Shown here in pieces: positions 48,130 to 57,826 of a stretch of DNA of 64,000 bases. The stretch spans positions 231,016-295,015 of the forward strand of contig JACPVR010000024.1 in NCBI GenBank assembly GCA_016197405.1, written 5' to 3'. Positions within the stretch are counted from its first letter, which is position 1; every line of letters starts with the position of its first letter. Source of the stretch: Mycobacterium sp. (GTDB lineage: Bacteria > Actinomycetota > Actinomycetes > Mycobacteriales > Mycobacteriaceae). The position numbers and the translations under genes were made by a program. Below the pieces are notes generated by a model, which worked only from the letters and a program-made list of their open reading frames with translations, searched no databases and was not told the DNA's origin.

Positions 48130-49836
48130 TCACCCCAGGATCGCCCGCGCAGCGCGCTCCGCGATGAGCATGACCGGTGCGTTGGTGTTCCCGGAAGTGA
48201 TGGTGGGCATCGCCGAAGCATCGACCACCCGAAGGCCGGCGACGCGATATACGCGACAGTCGGTGTCGAGCACCGTGACAGGCGACTGCGGCACACCACG
48301 GGGGTCGAAGGCGCCCATCGTGCAGGTGCCCACCGGATGGAAGATGGTCGTGCCGAGTTCACCCGCTGCCTGCTGCAAGTCCTCGTCGCTCACCAGTTGG
48401 GAGCCGGGAAGCAACTCGTCGGGGCAGTAGCGGGCCAGAGCCGGTGCCGCCATGATCTTCCTGGTCATCCGGAGGCCGCGTACCGCGGCCAGATGATCGG
48501 CTTCGGTGGACAGGTAGTTGCAGGAGATCTTCGGGTAGGTCAGCGGATCGGCACTGGCGAGGCGTACGTGGCCACGCGAGCTGGGTCGCAGATTGCACAC
48601 CGAAGGTGTGATCGCCGCGAAGGGGTGCAGCGGTTCGCCGAACTTGGCCAACGACAACGGCTGCACATGCCACTCCAGATCGGGACTGGCCAGTGCGGGG
48701 TCGCTCTTGGCGAAAGCGCCCAACGTCGAGGGCGGCATGGTCATAGGACCCGAACGCATCACCAGGTACTGAAGTCCCATACCGGCCCGGGTGATCCAGT
48801 TGCGGTACAGCGTGTTGACTGTCCGGGCGCCCCGTACCCGGTAGACCGTTCGCAGCTGCAGGTGGTCCTGGAGGTTTTCACCCACGCCGGGCAGGTCGAC
48901 GGTTACGGGTACCTGATGATGAGTGAGCAGCCCGGCTGGACCCAGACCAGAAGCCTGCATGAGATGCGGCGACCCGATTGCCCCGGCGCTCAGGATCACC
49001 TCCCGGCGGGCGTGGACGTCGATGATCTGGCCGTCTTTGAGCAGCCGCACACCGGTGGCGCGGTGCGCAGCCGTGGTCCAGGCACCGCGACGCTGCTGCT
49101 GGTGGACCTGGTCGTCGATCAGCAGCTTCAGGGCCTGGGTCTGGGTGTAGACGGTGAGATTGGGTCGGTGGGTGACGGGGTGCAGGAAGGCATCGGCCAT
49201 CGACCATCGACGGCCACGCCGTTGGTTGACGTGAAAGTACGCGCTGCCGGCGTTGTCGCCTCGGTTGAATTCGTCGATGGGGGAGATGCCGACCTGGGCG
49301 GCGGCCGCCTGCCAGGCGTCCAGGATCTTCCAGCGCACCCGTGGCCGCTCGACGCGGATCTCGCCATCAGCGCCGTGCCATTCGTCGGCGCCGTCGAAGT
49401 AGTTTTCCAGGTCCTTGTAGATCGATAGCGTTTCGCCGGAGCCGTACGAGCCGCCCCAACGCCATCGGTCGTCACCGGTGGCCTGGGCCCATAGGTCGTA
49501 ATCGCTGGCCTGTCCGCGCATATGGATCATGGCGTTGATCGATGAGCTGCCGCCGATCACGCGGCCTCGTGCATAGAGAATGCTGCGATCGGCCAGACCT
49601 GGGTCAGCCTCGGTCGTGAAGCACCAGTCGGTGCGAGGGTTGGCAATGGTGTACAGGTAGCCCACCGGAACCTTGATCCAGAACCAATTGTCTTTGCCCC
49701 CGGCCTCGACCAAGAGCACACGGTGCTCAGGGTTGGCGCTGAGCCGGTTGGCGAGTAGGCATCCCGCGCTGCCGGCTCCCACGATGACGAAGTCGAACTC
49801 GGCATTGAAGTCGGGAGAGGGGCTCATTTCCGGCAC
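48130..49836 (-). CDS. GMC family oxidoreductase (choline dehydrogenase-like)
   Basis: DFVIVGAGSAGCLLANRLSANPEHRVLLVEAGG...GRVIGGSSSINAMIHMRGQASDYDLWA...HPVGTCTMG. Confidence 0.95.
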   Translation of the reverse strand: MPEMSPSPDFNAEFDFVIVGAGSAGCLLANRLSANPEHRVLLVEAGGKDNWFWIKVPVGYLYTIANPRTDWCFTTEADPGLADRSILYARGRVIGGSSSINAMIHMRGQASDYDLWAQATGDDRWRWGGSYGSGETLSIYKDLENYFDGADEWHGADGEIRVERPRVRWKILDAWQAAAAQVGISPIDEFNRGDNAGSAYFHVNQRRGRRWSMADAFLHPVTHRPNLTVYTQTQALKLLIDDQVHQQQRRGAWTTAAHRATGVRLLKDGQIIDVHARREVILSAGAIGSPHLMQASGLGPAGLLTHHQVPVTVDLPGVGENLQDHLQLRTVYRVRGARTVNTLYRNWITRAGMGLQYLVMRSGPMTMPPSTLGAFAKSDPALASPDLEWHVQPLSLAKFGEPLHPFAAITPSVCNLRPSSRGHVRLASADPLTYPKISCNYLSTEADHLAAVRGLRMTRKIMAAPALARYCPDELLPGSQLVSDEDLQQAAGELGTTIFHPVGTCTMGAFDPRGVPQSPVTVLDTDCRVYRVAGLRVVDASAMPTITSGNTNAPVMLIAERAARAILG

Positions 49837-49948
49837 CGGGGGAGACTAAGGCCTCCTGCGGGTAGTTGTCGCGAAATCCGACCTGCCTGTCGAGATGGTG
49901 CCGGAACACCGACATACCGTTGTCGCGACGGTGTCTGACGCTGGTGCC

Positions 49949-50353
49949 ATGAACAAAAACGTGAACGTGACGGATACAAACTCGACTGCTGCGGATGCGG
50001 CGCTCTCGATGTGGTTGCAGATGTGGAACACCGATAGTGAGATCGCGCGCCGGATCTGCAGTGAGGACTTCCGGATTCACTTCTTGATATCGGAGGCCGA
50101 CGGATCCAACCCCGGTGACGACGTGCTGGGTGCGGAGAGTTTCGCTCGGTTCCTGGATCGCTATCGCGAGCAGCATCCGGGTGTGGTCTTCACCGAGGCG
50201 GCGCGCGCCGTCGACGGCGCGCACGGGCGCATGCTGTGGAACGTGCGGAACGGGGACCACGCTGCGGGCGGGATCGACGTCTTCGACTTCACCGAGGATG
50301 GACTGATCCGTGAGGTGTGGTCGGTGACCGGGACGCGCGCGCACCCTCGCTGA
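49949..50353 (+). CDS. SnoaL/NTF2-like protein
   Basis: ALSMWLQMWNTDSEIARRICSEDFRIHF...DVFDFTEDGLIREVWSVTG. Confidence 0.8.
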   Translation: MNKNVNVTDTNSTAADAALSMWLQMWNTDSEIARRICSEDFRIHFLISEADGSNPGDDVLGAESFARFLDRYREQHPGVVFTEAARAVDGAHGRMLWNVRNGDHAAGGIDVFDFTEDGLIREVWSVTGTRAHPR

Positions 50354-50372
50354 GACCGGGGAGACTCAGTTC

Positions 50373-51065
50373 ATGAAGAGAGCCGAGCGGTTGTATGCGC
50401 TGGTGGATCTGCTGCGGGGATCACGCCGGCCGTTGTCGGCCGCTCGGCTCTCGGAGGAGTTCGAGGTGTCGAAGCGCACGATCGAGCGCGACATCCAGTC
50501 GCTGCAGCTTGCGGGGGTCCCGATCTACGCTGACCACGGGACATCGGGCGGCTATTCGATCCTGCGGGAACACTCCCTGCCGCCGTTGAATCTCACGGTC
50601 CCGGAGTCGCTGGCGGTGCTCGCGGGGCTCGGTTTACTGGAGACCTCTCCCTACGGTGCAGCGGCGCGTCGGGCGCGGGCGAAGGTTCTCGCGATCAGCC
50701 GCGAAGATCAGCTCGCCCCAGTCGATGAAGCGTTGGCGTCGATGTTCGTCATCGACGCTCAGCCGCCATCGGAGGCGGCGATCGCGCTGATTCCCGAGGC
50801 GATCGCCGCACGCCGGGTCGCACGGTTGGCCTACACCTCCGAGGACGGCGAGAGCCACACCACCCGTGACGTGGAGGCGATGGGTCTGCTGCGCGGAGGC
50901 GACTCGTGGATGTTCGTCGGTTGGTGTCGACTGCGCGAGGGCATCCGCGGATTTCACCTCGACCGCATCAGGCACCTAGAGATCACCGCAGAGGTGTTTC
51001 CCGAACGCGATCCTGCGGTACTGGACGCGGATCTGTCGCGGTGGCGCACCCGGCGGCTCGGCTGA
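50373..51065 (+). CDS. HTH/WYL-domain transcriptional regulator (YafY-like)
   Basis: RLYALVDLLRGSRRPLSAARLSEEFEVSKRTIERDIQSLQLAGVPIYADHGTSGGYSI...WMFVGWCRLREGIRGFHLDRI. Confidence 0.95.
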   Translation: MKRAERLYALVDLLRGSRRPLSAARLSEEFEVSKRTIERDIQSLQLAGVPIYADHGTSGGYSILREHSLPPLNLTVPESLAVLAGLGLLETSPYGAAARRARAKVLAISREDQLAPVDEALASMFVIDAQPPSEAAIALIPEAIAARRVARLAYTSEDGESHTTRDVEAMGLLRGGDSWMFVGWCRLREGIRGFHLDRIRHLEITAEVFPERDPAVLDADLSRWRTRRLG

Positions 51066-51199
51066 TGCGCGACCGGCCATGATCAGGCGGCTGCCGGACA
51101 AGGGGGACCCTGGCAGTACCCGTACCACCGGGATCTCCTGCGTGTCGGGAATACCCCATAACTTGCAGGTGGGGATTCGACCAGCAAGAAAGGCAGTAC

Positions 51200-51994
51200 G
51201 TGGCAGAGAGCCGATTCGCAACGCATACAGAACTTTTCGATCTGAGCGGTAAGCACGGCCTGGTCACCGGTGGCACCAGGGGTATCGGGATGATGATCGC
51301 GCGGGGACTTCTGCAGGCAGGCGCCCGCGTTGTCATCAGCTCACGCAACGCTGAGGCGTGCGCTCAGGCGCAGGAACAGCTGTCCGAATTCGGCGATGTT
51401 TGGGCGGTCCCCGCCGACCTGTCCCGGCACGACGAGTGTGAACGCCTCTCTCAGCTCGTCACGGCAGACTCGGGGAGTCTCGACATCCTGGTCAACAATG
51501 CGGGCGCAATGTGGGACGAGCCGTTGGCGACGTTCCCGGACATCGCCTGGGACACGGTCATCGACCTCAACCTGAAGTCGCCGTTTTGGCTGGTGCAGGC
51601 GCTGCTGCCGGCACTTCGCAGCGCCGGTACCGCCGACGATCCCGCGCGGGTCATCAACATCGGCAGCATCGCCGCCATCCATATCCCTGCGCGGCCCAAC
51701 TACTCGTACTCCAGCAGCAAGGCTGCACTGCATCAACTCACCAGAGTGCTCGCCAAAGAACTAGGCCCGCAGCACATCACGGTCAATGCGGTGGCGCCGG
51801 GACCGTTCCCGTCGGCGATGATGGCGGAAACCCTCGACGAACTGGGCGAGGCGATCGCGGCGTCGGCCCCGCTACGCCGGATCGGCCGCGACGACGACAT
51901 GGCAGGCGTCGCCGTGTACCTCGCCAGCCGGGCAGGCGCTTACCTGACGGGCGCCGTCATCCCCGTCGACGGAGGGATCGCCACGACCGCCTGA
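51200..51994 (+). CDS. SDR family oxidoreductase
   Basis: KHGLVTGGTRGIGMMIARGLLQAGARVVISSRN...YSSSKAALHQLTRVLAKEL...VIPVDGGIATTA. Confidence 0.95.
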   Translation: MAESRFATHTELFDLSGKHGLVTGGTRGIGMMIARGLLQAGARVVISSRNAEACAQAQEQLSEFGDVWAVPADLSRHDECERLSQLVTADSGSLDILVNNAGAMWDEPLATFPDIAWDTVIDLNLKSPFWLVQALLPALRSAGTADDPARVINIGSIAAIHIPARPNYSYSSSKAALHQLTRVLAKELGPQHITVNAVAPGPFPSAMMAETLDELGEAIAASAPLRRIGRDDDMAGVAVYLASRAGAYLTGAVIPVDGGIATTA

Positions 51995-52052
51995 TACTTC
52001 CGGGTATCGACGGTACCTCCCAGCACTTGCGGTGCGGGCCTACGGTGAGTGG

Positions 52053-52970
52053 ATGGACGCCACGTTTGATCTGCGCACCGAGATCCGAGAGTTCCTCAGG
52101 TCGCGCCGCGCCCGCATCGCGCCTGAGCTGGCCGGCCTGCCCGCCTACGGTCGAAACCGTCGGGTCACGGGACTGCGTCGAGAGGAGGTAGCACTGCTCG
52201 CCGGGGTATCGGTCGAGTACTACGTGCGCATCGAGCGCGGCAGCCTTGCCGGCACCTCGGAGAGTGTGCTGGACGCGCTAGCCGCGGCCTTACAGCTCGA
52301 CGAAGCAGAACGCGATCATCTGTTCCATCTGGCGCGCCAGTGCGGGGCGCCCGACGGTCGACGGCGCCGCGAGACTTCTGCGAAGGTCCGTCCTGCACTG
52401 CAAGATGTGCTCGACGCCATCACCGGTGCGCCGGCGTTGATCCGCAATCAGCGCTACGACATACTCGCGATGAATCACCTTGGGCGCGCGCTGTATTCGC
52501 CGGTACTGGCCGACCCGCGGCGGCCCGCCAACACAGTGCGGTTCGTGTACACGAATCCCAGTGAAGCCGAGACGTTCTTCGACGACTACGACCGGGTGGC
52601 GCGAAATGCGGCCGCGATGTTGCGTATGGAGCTGGGCCGCAATCCCCACGACGAGGAACTCGTCGCCTTGGTGAGCGAATTATCAACGTGCAGTGAGCTG
52701 TTCCGGCAGCAGTGGGCGTCGCAGGACGTCCGACTGAAGGGACACGGGAGCAAGCGTGTGAACCATCCGGTGGTCGGCCGGCTCGACTTGAACTTTGAAT
52801 CCATGGAGCTACCTACCGACCCCGGCCTGCACTTGAATGTCTACACCGCACCTGCGGGATCGCCGACCGCGGACAATCTGGCGCGGTTGGCTGCGTGGGC
52901 CTGCCAGGAGACGTCGGCGACCGGGCTTCCTGGCGCCGGTGTCTACACCAGGGCGGCGACCGCGTCGTAG
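52053..52970 (+). CDS. XRE-type HTH regulator with MmyB-like ligand-binding domain
   Basis: RITGLRREEVALLAGVSVEYYVRIERG-type motif, LDALAAALQLDEAERDHLFHLA, C-terminal LNFESMELPTDPGLHLNVYTAPAGSP. Confidence 0.92.
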   Translation: MDATFDLRTEIREFLRSRRARIAPELAGLPAYGRNRRVTGLRREEVALLAGVSVEYYVRIERGSLAGTSESVLDALAAALQLDEAERDHLFHLARQCGAPDGRRRRETSAKVRPALQDVLDAITGAPALIRNQRYDILAMNHLGRALYSPVLADPRRPANTVRFVYTNPSEAETFFDDYDRVARNAAAMLRMELGRNPHDEELVALVSELSTCSELFRQQWASQDVRLKGHGSKRVNHPVVGRLDLNFESMELPTDPGLHLNVYTAPAGSPTADNLARLAAWACQETSATGLPGAGVYTRAATAS

Positions 52971-53129
52971 TACACGTCCTTGGAAGCCCCTGAGCTGTAC
53001 TTGATTCCGTAGCCACCGCCATCGCCTGAGGCGTCCTGATAGCAGAAGAACCACGTGGGAGGATTGGCAGGGTCCTCGTTGGCCAGTTGCCACGTCAGCC
53101 AATCGGACGCGTCGGCCAGGGTCACGTGA

Positions 53130-53429
53130 GCCGGTGGCGCCGACAGCATCAACACCTGGCCGTGCCAAGCCGAGGTCATCCTCGACAGACCAGCGCACGA
53201 GGTCATCCCGTATGTACGCGACGGTCTTGTCGAGGCCCTGGATTCCAGCCGCAGCCGCCTGCAGCTCGGTGCATGGTCATGGGCCGGGCTGGCGGCGACG
53301 CTCGCACGTTGGGACGCCGACATCGAGGTGGTCAGTCCGGCGGAGCTCAGGGCCGCATTCGCAGACCTCGCCGACCGAGCGAAGCGAGCCGCCGGCTCTG
53401 GACCGGCTGTCCGTCCACTGGGAGAGTAG
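53130..53429 (+). pseudogene. Remnant of a WYL-family regulator (C-terminal segment)
   Basis: Frame absent from ORF track: EVILDRPAHEVIPYVRDGLVEALDSSRSRLQLGAWSWAGLAATLARWDADIEVVSPAELRAAFADLADRAKRAAG...*; in-frame TGA at 53127. Confidence 0.65.
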
Positions 53430-53474
53430 GTGCCGTGTCAGCCCGTCTTCTCGACGACCAACCAAAGCCCTGAC

Positions 53475-53867
53475 ATGACCCTGTCGCCACCACCGCGCGC
53501 CGAGGTCTACTTGGTGGAGCGCCGCCTCAACCCGATCTCGACGCGAGCCGCTCTTGAACTCACCGACGAAACCTTGCGCTGCACCGTCAAGGAGTACTCG
53601 AAGTGGATCGAGAAGGCCTTGGGGATGTCAGATCTGAGGTCTCGCCTTCAGGCAGGCGAAGCGGTTGTGGCGTTTGAGTTCCGGCGTGATCAGCTGGAGA
53701 TCAGGTGGCTCAAGCGATTTTTGAAAGCGGGCTTTTCCGTCAGTGAAGGCGGCTCGCGCCGTTGGCTGGTGTCCCTCGTCTATCCCACTGGACTTCTGGC
53801 ATTTGTGGAAGTGGTGGACGGCTGGGACGTCCACAACGAATGGCGACGGGCTCTGGGTCCGAGCTGA
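53475..53867 (+). CDS. Hypothetical protein
   Basis: Intact ORF MTLSPPPRAEVYLVERRLNPISTRAALELTDETLRC... Confidence 0.55.
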   Translation: MTLSPPPRAEVYLVERRLNPISTRAALELTDETLRCTVKEYSKWIEKALGMSDLRSRLQAGEAVVAFEFRRDQLEIRWLKRFLKAGFSVSEGGSRRWLVSLVYPTGLLAFVEVVDGWDVHNEWRRALGPS

Positions 53868-53886
53868 CCGGTCGCATTGCGACGGT

Positions 53887-54065
53887 TCACGCGACACTGC
53901 TGATGATCGCCATAACCAGCCCGCCCAGGGTCAGCACCCCGACCATCACCGCCGCGGCGATCGCCCGGCGCCGGCGGTGCCGGCGTAGGTCGTAGATCGC
54001 CACCGCGATGCCGGCGAAGATCAGCGACGCATAGGCCGACAGCCCCACCGTCAGCGCCGCCGTTG
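53887..54065 (-). CDS. Small membrane protein, possibly frameshifted at N-terminus
   Basis: AALTVGLSAYASLIFAGIAVAIYDLRRHRRRRAIAAAVMVGVLTLGGLVMAIISSVA*; two hydrophobic helices; frame not in ORF track. Confidence 0.5.
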
Positions 54066-54217
54066 AACGCGGCGTCGGCCAGGGTCACGGTGTGCACGCC
54101 GTGAGCCTACGGCGCGAACGAAAGCGTCTCCGTAGGCAGCGTCCGACTCGAACGTCTTCGGAAGAAGCTCAAGCCCGTCCTTCTCCGGTGGGTGGGCCCA
54201 CCGACCTTTCTTGTGGG

Positions 54218-55078
54218 TCAGCCGGTGATCTGGGCTCCATCCGCGAGGTCGGTGGACCGGCTCAGTTCGGCCCACGTCTTGATCTCGTCGTCGACGGTCT
54301 TGCGTCCGTTGATCACCAGACGAAGTGCGTCTGAGCCCAACAGAAGATGGGCGGGGGGATTGGGTGCTTCGATGACCGCGAGCATCGCCTGGCCGGCCTT
54401 GCGCGGGTCGCCCAGCTGGTTGCCGTGCGCGGCCTGGCGGTTGGCCCGTATCGGGTTCATGAGCTCGTCGTAGTCCGGGATCGACCGCTCGCTGCGGACC
54501 ATGGACCGGCCGGCCCAATCGGTGCGGAACGAGCCAGGCGCTACCGCGGTGACATGGATCCCCAGGCCGGCGACCTCCTTACCGAGGGTCTCCAAGATCG
54601 CCTCCAGCGCGTACTTGCTGCCGCAGTAGTACGACAGTCCGGGAACGGTCATCAGGCCACCCATCGAGGTGACGCCAAGGATGTGTCCGCGACGCCGCTG
54701 CCGCATGTACGGCAAGACAGCCTGGATCGTGGCAACCGCACCGAAGACATTGACGTCGAACTGCCGACGCAGCTCCGACATCGGCGATTCCTCAAGGATC
54801 CCCTCGTACCCGTAGCCGGCGTTGGCGATCACCACATCGATGGGGCCGACATCGCGTTCGACGCCATAAACGGCGCGTTGTAGTGCGTCGTCATCAGTGA
54901 CGTCGACAAGAACGGCGTGGGCTCGGTGCGGATCCAGGGCGTCGAACGCCTCAGCGTCCTGGGACCGCCGAACAGTCCCCACGACGGTGTGCCCCGCATC
55001 TAGGGCCGCTTCCGCGAAGGCCAGCCCGAATCCGGAGCTGACACCAGTGATGAAGAACAACTTCGAAGATTCATCCAT
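54218..55078 (-). CDS. SDR family oxidoreductase
   Basis: KLFFITGVSSGFGLAFAEAALDAGHTVVGTVRR...YYCGSKYALEAILETLGKEVAGLGIHVTAVAPGSFRTDWAG. Confidence 0.95.
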   Translation of the reverse strand: MDESSKLFFITGVSSGFGLAFAEAALDAGHTVVGTVRRSQDAEAFDALDPHRAHAVLVDVTDDDALQRAVYGVERDVGPIDVVIANAGYGYEGILEESPMSELRRQFDVNVFGAVATIQAVLPYMRQRRRGHILGVTSMGGLMTVPGLSYYCGSKYALEAILETLGKEVAGLGIHVTAVAPGSFRTDWAGRSMVRSERSIPDYDELMNPIRANRQAAHGNQLGDPRKAGQAMLAVIEAPNPPAHLLLGSDALRLVINGRKTVDDEIKTWAELSRSTDLADGAQITG

Positions 55079-55087
55079 GCGACTAAA

Positions 55088-55123
55088 TCTACATAACGTT
55101 GAAAATAATCAACACTGCGTAGA
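55088..55123. promoter_or_regulatory. Nested palindromic candidate operator between SDR and TetR
   Basis: TCTAC-N5-GTTGA-N6-TCAAC-N5-GTAGA. Confidence 0.6.
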
Positions 55124-55152
55124 CTTTTGACCGGTTGGGTTAGCCTGAGCGA

Positions 55153-55782
55153 ATGTCCCCCTACGTCTACGACGAGCGCGGTCGCCGCGTCCTGGCGCCG
55201 ACCAAGGGCGAACTGCGCGAGCGGGCAATCCTCGACGAGGCCGAGAAGCAACTGCGCGAGGTCGGACCGGATGCAATGACTGTCGAGTCGATCGCCAACG
55301 CGGCCGGGATCAACCGCGCAACCTTGTACTTCTACTTCCGGTCCAAGAACGACGTGCTGGCGGCGCTGGTACAACGCGCGGTCAACGAGCTGACCTCGGG
55401 CGTCGCCACCAGCGACCGCGCTGCCGGCTCCGCCGGCGCGGTCGCGATCACCGAGGCCATTCGACGCACAGCGCTGCTGTGGAAGACACACGGCGCGGTC
55501 TTGCGGGCGGCAGTCGACCTCACCCCAAGTGTGGAGTCGATCGCCGAACTATGGAATCGGGCACGTACCCAAGTCGAGCAGAGCTGTTTGGCCATCGTCT
55601 TGCCCGACACGGCCGACGACGATGAACTGGCACAGCGTCTCCCCGCCGTGATCCGCGCTCTCGTCGCGATGACCGAGCGCGAGTTCTACACCACCTTCGC
55701 CAGGGACGAGGACCTCGACGAGTCCGTCGACGTACTCAGCCTGATCTGGACGCGTGCGCTCGACCTCACCGGGGTCGCGTAG
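55153..55782 (+). CDS. TetR family regulator
   Basis: ERAILDEAEKQLREVGPDAMTVESIANAAGINRATLYFYFRSKNDVLAALV. Confidence 0.93.
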   Translation: MSPYVYDERGRRVLAPTKGELRERAILDEAEKQLREVGPDAMTVESIANAAGINRATLYFYFRSKNDVLAALVQRAVNELTSGVATSDRAAGSAGAVAITEAIRRTALLWKTHGAVLRAAVDLTPSVESIAELWNRARTQVEQSCLAIVLPDTADDDELAQRLPAVIRALVAMTEREFYTTFARDEDLDESVDVLSLIWTRALDLTGVA

Positions 55783-55833
55783 ATTCTTTGAGACCAATCC
55801 GAGCACCGAACGCAACATTCAACGAAGGCCATC

Positions 55834-56091
55834 ATGTCCGAGGATCAGAACACCGACGTCCCGCCGAATCACCTCTCCATCGATCCGCGCAGTGCTTTCT
55901 ATAGCGAAGAGGTGCTTCGCCGCGATGTGGGTATTCGCTTCAACGGCGCCGAGAAGACCAATGTCCACGAATACGACGTGGCCGAGGGTTGGGTGCGTGT
56001 CGAAGTCCCTACCGCCAAAGATCGACGCGGCAACCCGATGGTCGTCAAGCTCAGCGGCACGGTTGAACCTTATTACCGCTCAGCGGAATAG
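55834..56091 (+). CDS. DUF3297 family protein
   Basis: PPNHLSIDPRSAFYSEEVLRRDVGIRFNGAEKTNVHEYDVAEGWVRVEV...DRRGNPMVVKLSGTVEPYY. Confidence 0.85.
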   Translation: MSEDQNTDVPPNHLSIDPRSAFYSEEVLRRDVGIRFNGAEKTNVHEYDVAEGWVRVEVPTAKDRRGNPMVVKLSGTVEPYYRSAE

Positions 56092-56144
56092 CCGACGCCC
56101 GACAAGCGTCACACTACTCGCCAACGCCGCTACGGCCCAGAGGT

Positions 56145-56696
56145 TCACAACAATAACTCCGGGGTGAAGGTGGCGTCGATACCCCCTACGGTCATCGTCA
56201 CCTGACCTTCCATCACCATCACTTGCGCCGAGACCCGTCGATCGACAGTCTGGGCCAGTTGCTGCACCGGCGCGTGCGGTATCTGCATAACCGAAAGATT
56301 CGGTAGCCCAGTTACTTTGGGTCCGACGGTGCGCCACCAGGTGGCCGCGCCGGAGGCGAACGGGAACAGCAGCACCTGGTCCGCCTGGCCGGCCGCCTTG
56401 CCCAAGGCGCGTTCATCGGGCTGGCCGACGTTGATCCACTCCCGGATCCGGCCTGTGTAGTCCGCGAGCCGCAAGTCCGGTACGCCTGGGGTGGACAGGC
56501 CCGGTCCGAAGGCCAACTCACCGTCGACGTCGCTGAGCCGGTGTGCGCGCAGCCCAAATGCCAACAACCGCACCACCATCCGCTCATCGGTTTCGCTGGG
56601 ATGGCGGGCCACGGTCAGCGTGTGATCGGCGTAGTAACCGTGATCGACGTCGGAAATGCCGAGTTCGACCTTGAACACTGTTGCAGAAAGAGCCAC
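56145..56696 (-). CDS. YaeQ family protein
   Basis: VALSATVFKVELGISDVDHGYYADHTLTVARHPSETDERMVVRLLAFGLRAH...PDLRLADYTGRIREWINVGQPDERALGKA. Confidence 0.9.
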   Translation of the reverse strand: MALSATVFKVELGISDVDHGYYADHTLTVARHPSETDERMVVRLLAFGLRAHRLSDVDGELAFGPGLSTPGVPDLRLADYTGRIREWINVGQPDERALGKAAGQADQVLLFPFASGAATWWRTVGPKVTGLPNLSVMQIPHAPVQQLAQTVDRRVSAQVMVMEGQVTMTVGGIDATFTPELLL

Positions 56697-56797
56697 GTCC
56701 AAGTGTCCACCCTGGTGGTGTTGCTCGAGTAGGCAGGTCGCTTCGAGTCGCCACTGATAGACCCGGCGGGGGAGACGGTGATCGCGCGGTACGGTTT

Positions 56798-57190
56798 TCA
56801 GCCCAAACGGGCAGTCGCCGGCTGCTTGCCCGGACTCCCCGGTTCTGGGCGGTCCATGACGAGGAGCGTCGAGGTTTCGCGTGCAAGAATGCGGCCCCGC
56901 GCATCCTTGATCTCGGCCTCTGCAAATGCCGCGCGTCGACCGACTTGCTGAACGTTGCCCTCGACACGCAGCAGGCCGGTGTCCGCCGTGATGGCCTTGA
57001 GGTAGGCAACCTTCAATTCCAGCGTCGTGTATGTCTGTCGTCCCGAGAGTTTCGAGTGAACGGCGCAGCCACATGCGGAGTCGAGGAGGGTCGCTGCATA
57101 GCCGCCGTGGACCGTGCCAATTGGGTCAAGGATCTCGAAGAACTCGCGCAAGCCTGTGCCAACGGCCTGCTGCATGTCCCAATCGCTCAA
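56798..57190 (-). CDS. PaaI family thioesterase (hotdog fold)
   Basis: GTVHGGYAATLLDSACGCAVHSKLSGRQTYTTLELKVAYLKAITADTGLLRVEG. Confidence 0.92.
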   Translation of the reverse strand: MSDWDMQQAVGTGLREFFEILDPIGTVHGGYAATLLDSACGCAVHSKLSGRQTYTTLELKVAYLKAITADTGLLRVEGNVQQVGRRAAFAEAEIKDARGRILARETSTLLVMDRPEPGSPGKQPATARLG

Positions 57191-57399
57191 ACCGTGGCAC
57201 TCGGGGAAGCCATCCCGGCTTTAACCGAATTGGAACGCAACAACACTCCTCGGGGCGGCAAGCTGATCATCACGGCGAAACAGGGCGGACCGCACCAGCG
57301 GCGCGGCGCGGAGGAGGACCGAAGGGGCATGGCGCTAGCTGCCGCACAGGTTCTGCGAAGTTGGGATTGGTAGGCGCTTTGACAGTATTCACTGACGCC

Positions 57400-57819
57400 A
57401 TGAAGAACATCATCATCGGCGCGGTCGCGGCAGGCTCGGCCGCGGTCGGCCTCGCCCTGGCGGCACCGGCCAATGCGGAACTCGCTCCGGGCGACTACCA
57501 CTACCGCAGCATCATGGCCAATGGGACTGTCACGGACAACCTGGTGCGGGTGACGAGCTGCGGCCCCGGCTGTATCTCGGTCTTCAATCTCACGTCGAGC
57601 ACCGACCAGGCGCAGGCGCACATTCAGGGCAACCAGTACGTGCTCGACCAGTTCGTTCCCGCGGGCGCGTTCTGCACCGACGGACGTCCGGTCGACGTGG
57701 TCACGCGCTACACCTTCGACCTCGACGGTGCGAACGGGCTCTACACACTCAACGGCCCCAATCCCTGTGGAAACGGCGGCCCGGTCGGCGAGACGCGGTT
57801 CACGTTCACTCCTGCGTGA
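57400..57819 (+). CDS. Exported protein
   Basis: MKNIIIGAVAAGSAAVGLALAAPANAELAPGDYHYRSIMANGTVTDNLVRVTSCGPGCISV. Confidence 0.8.
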   Translation: MKNIIIGAVAAGSAAVGLALAAPANAELAPGDYHYRSIMANGTVTDNLVRVTSCGPGCISVFNLTSSTDQAQAHIQGNQYVLDQFVPAGAFCTDGRPVDVVTRYTFDLDGANGLYTLNGPNPCGNGGPVGETRFTFTPA

Positions 57820-57826
57820 GGGACGC

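Noticed and set aside
48121-49428. 435-aa plus-strand ORF opposite the GMC oxidoreductase
   Set aside because: Shadow ORF; the minus-strand frame carries all GMC signatures.
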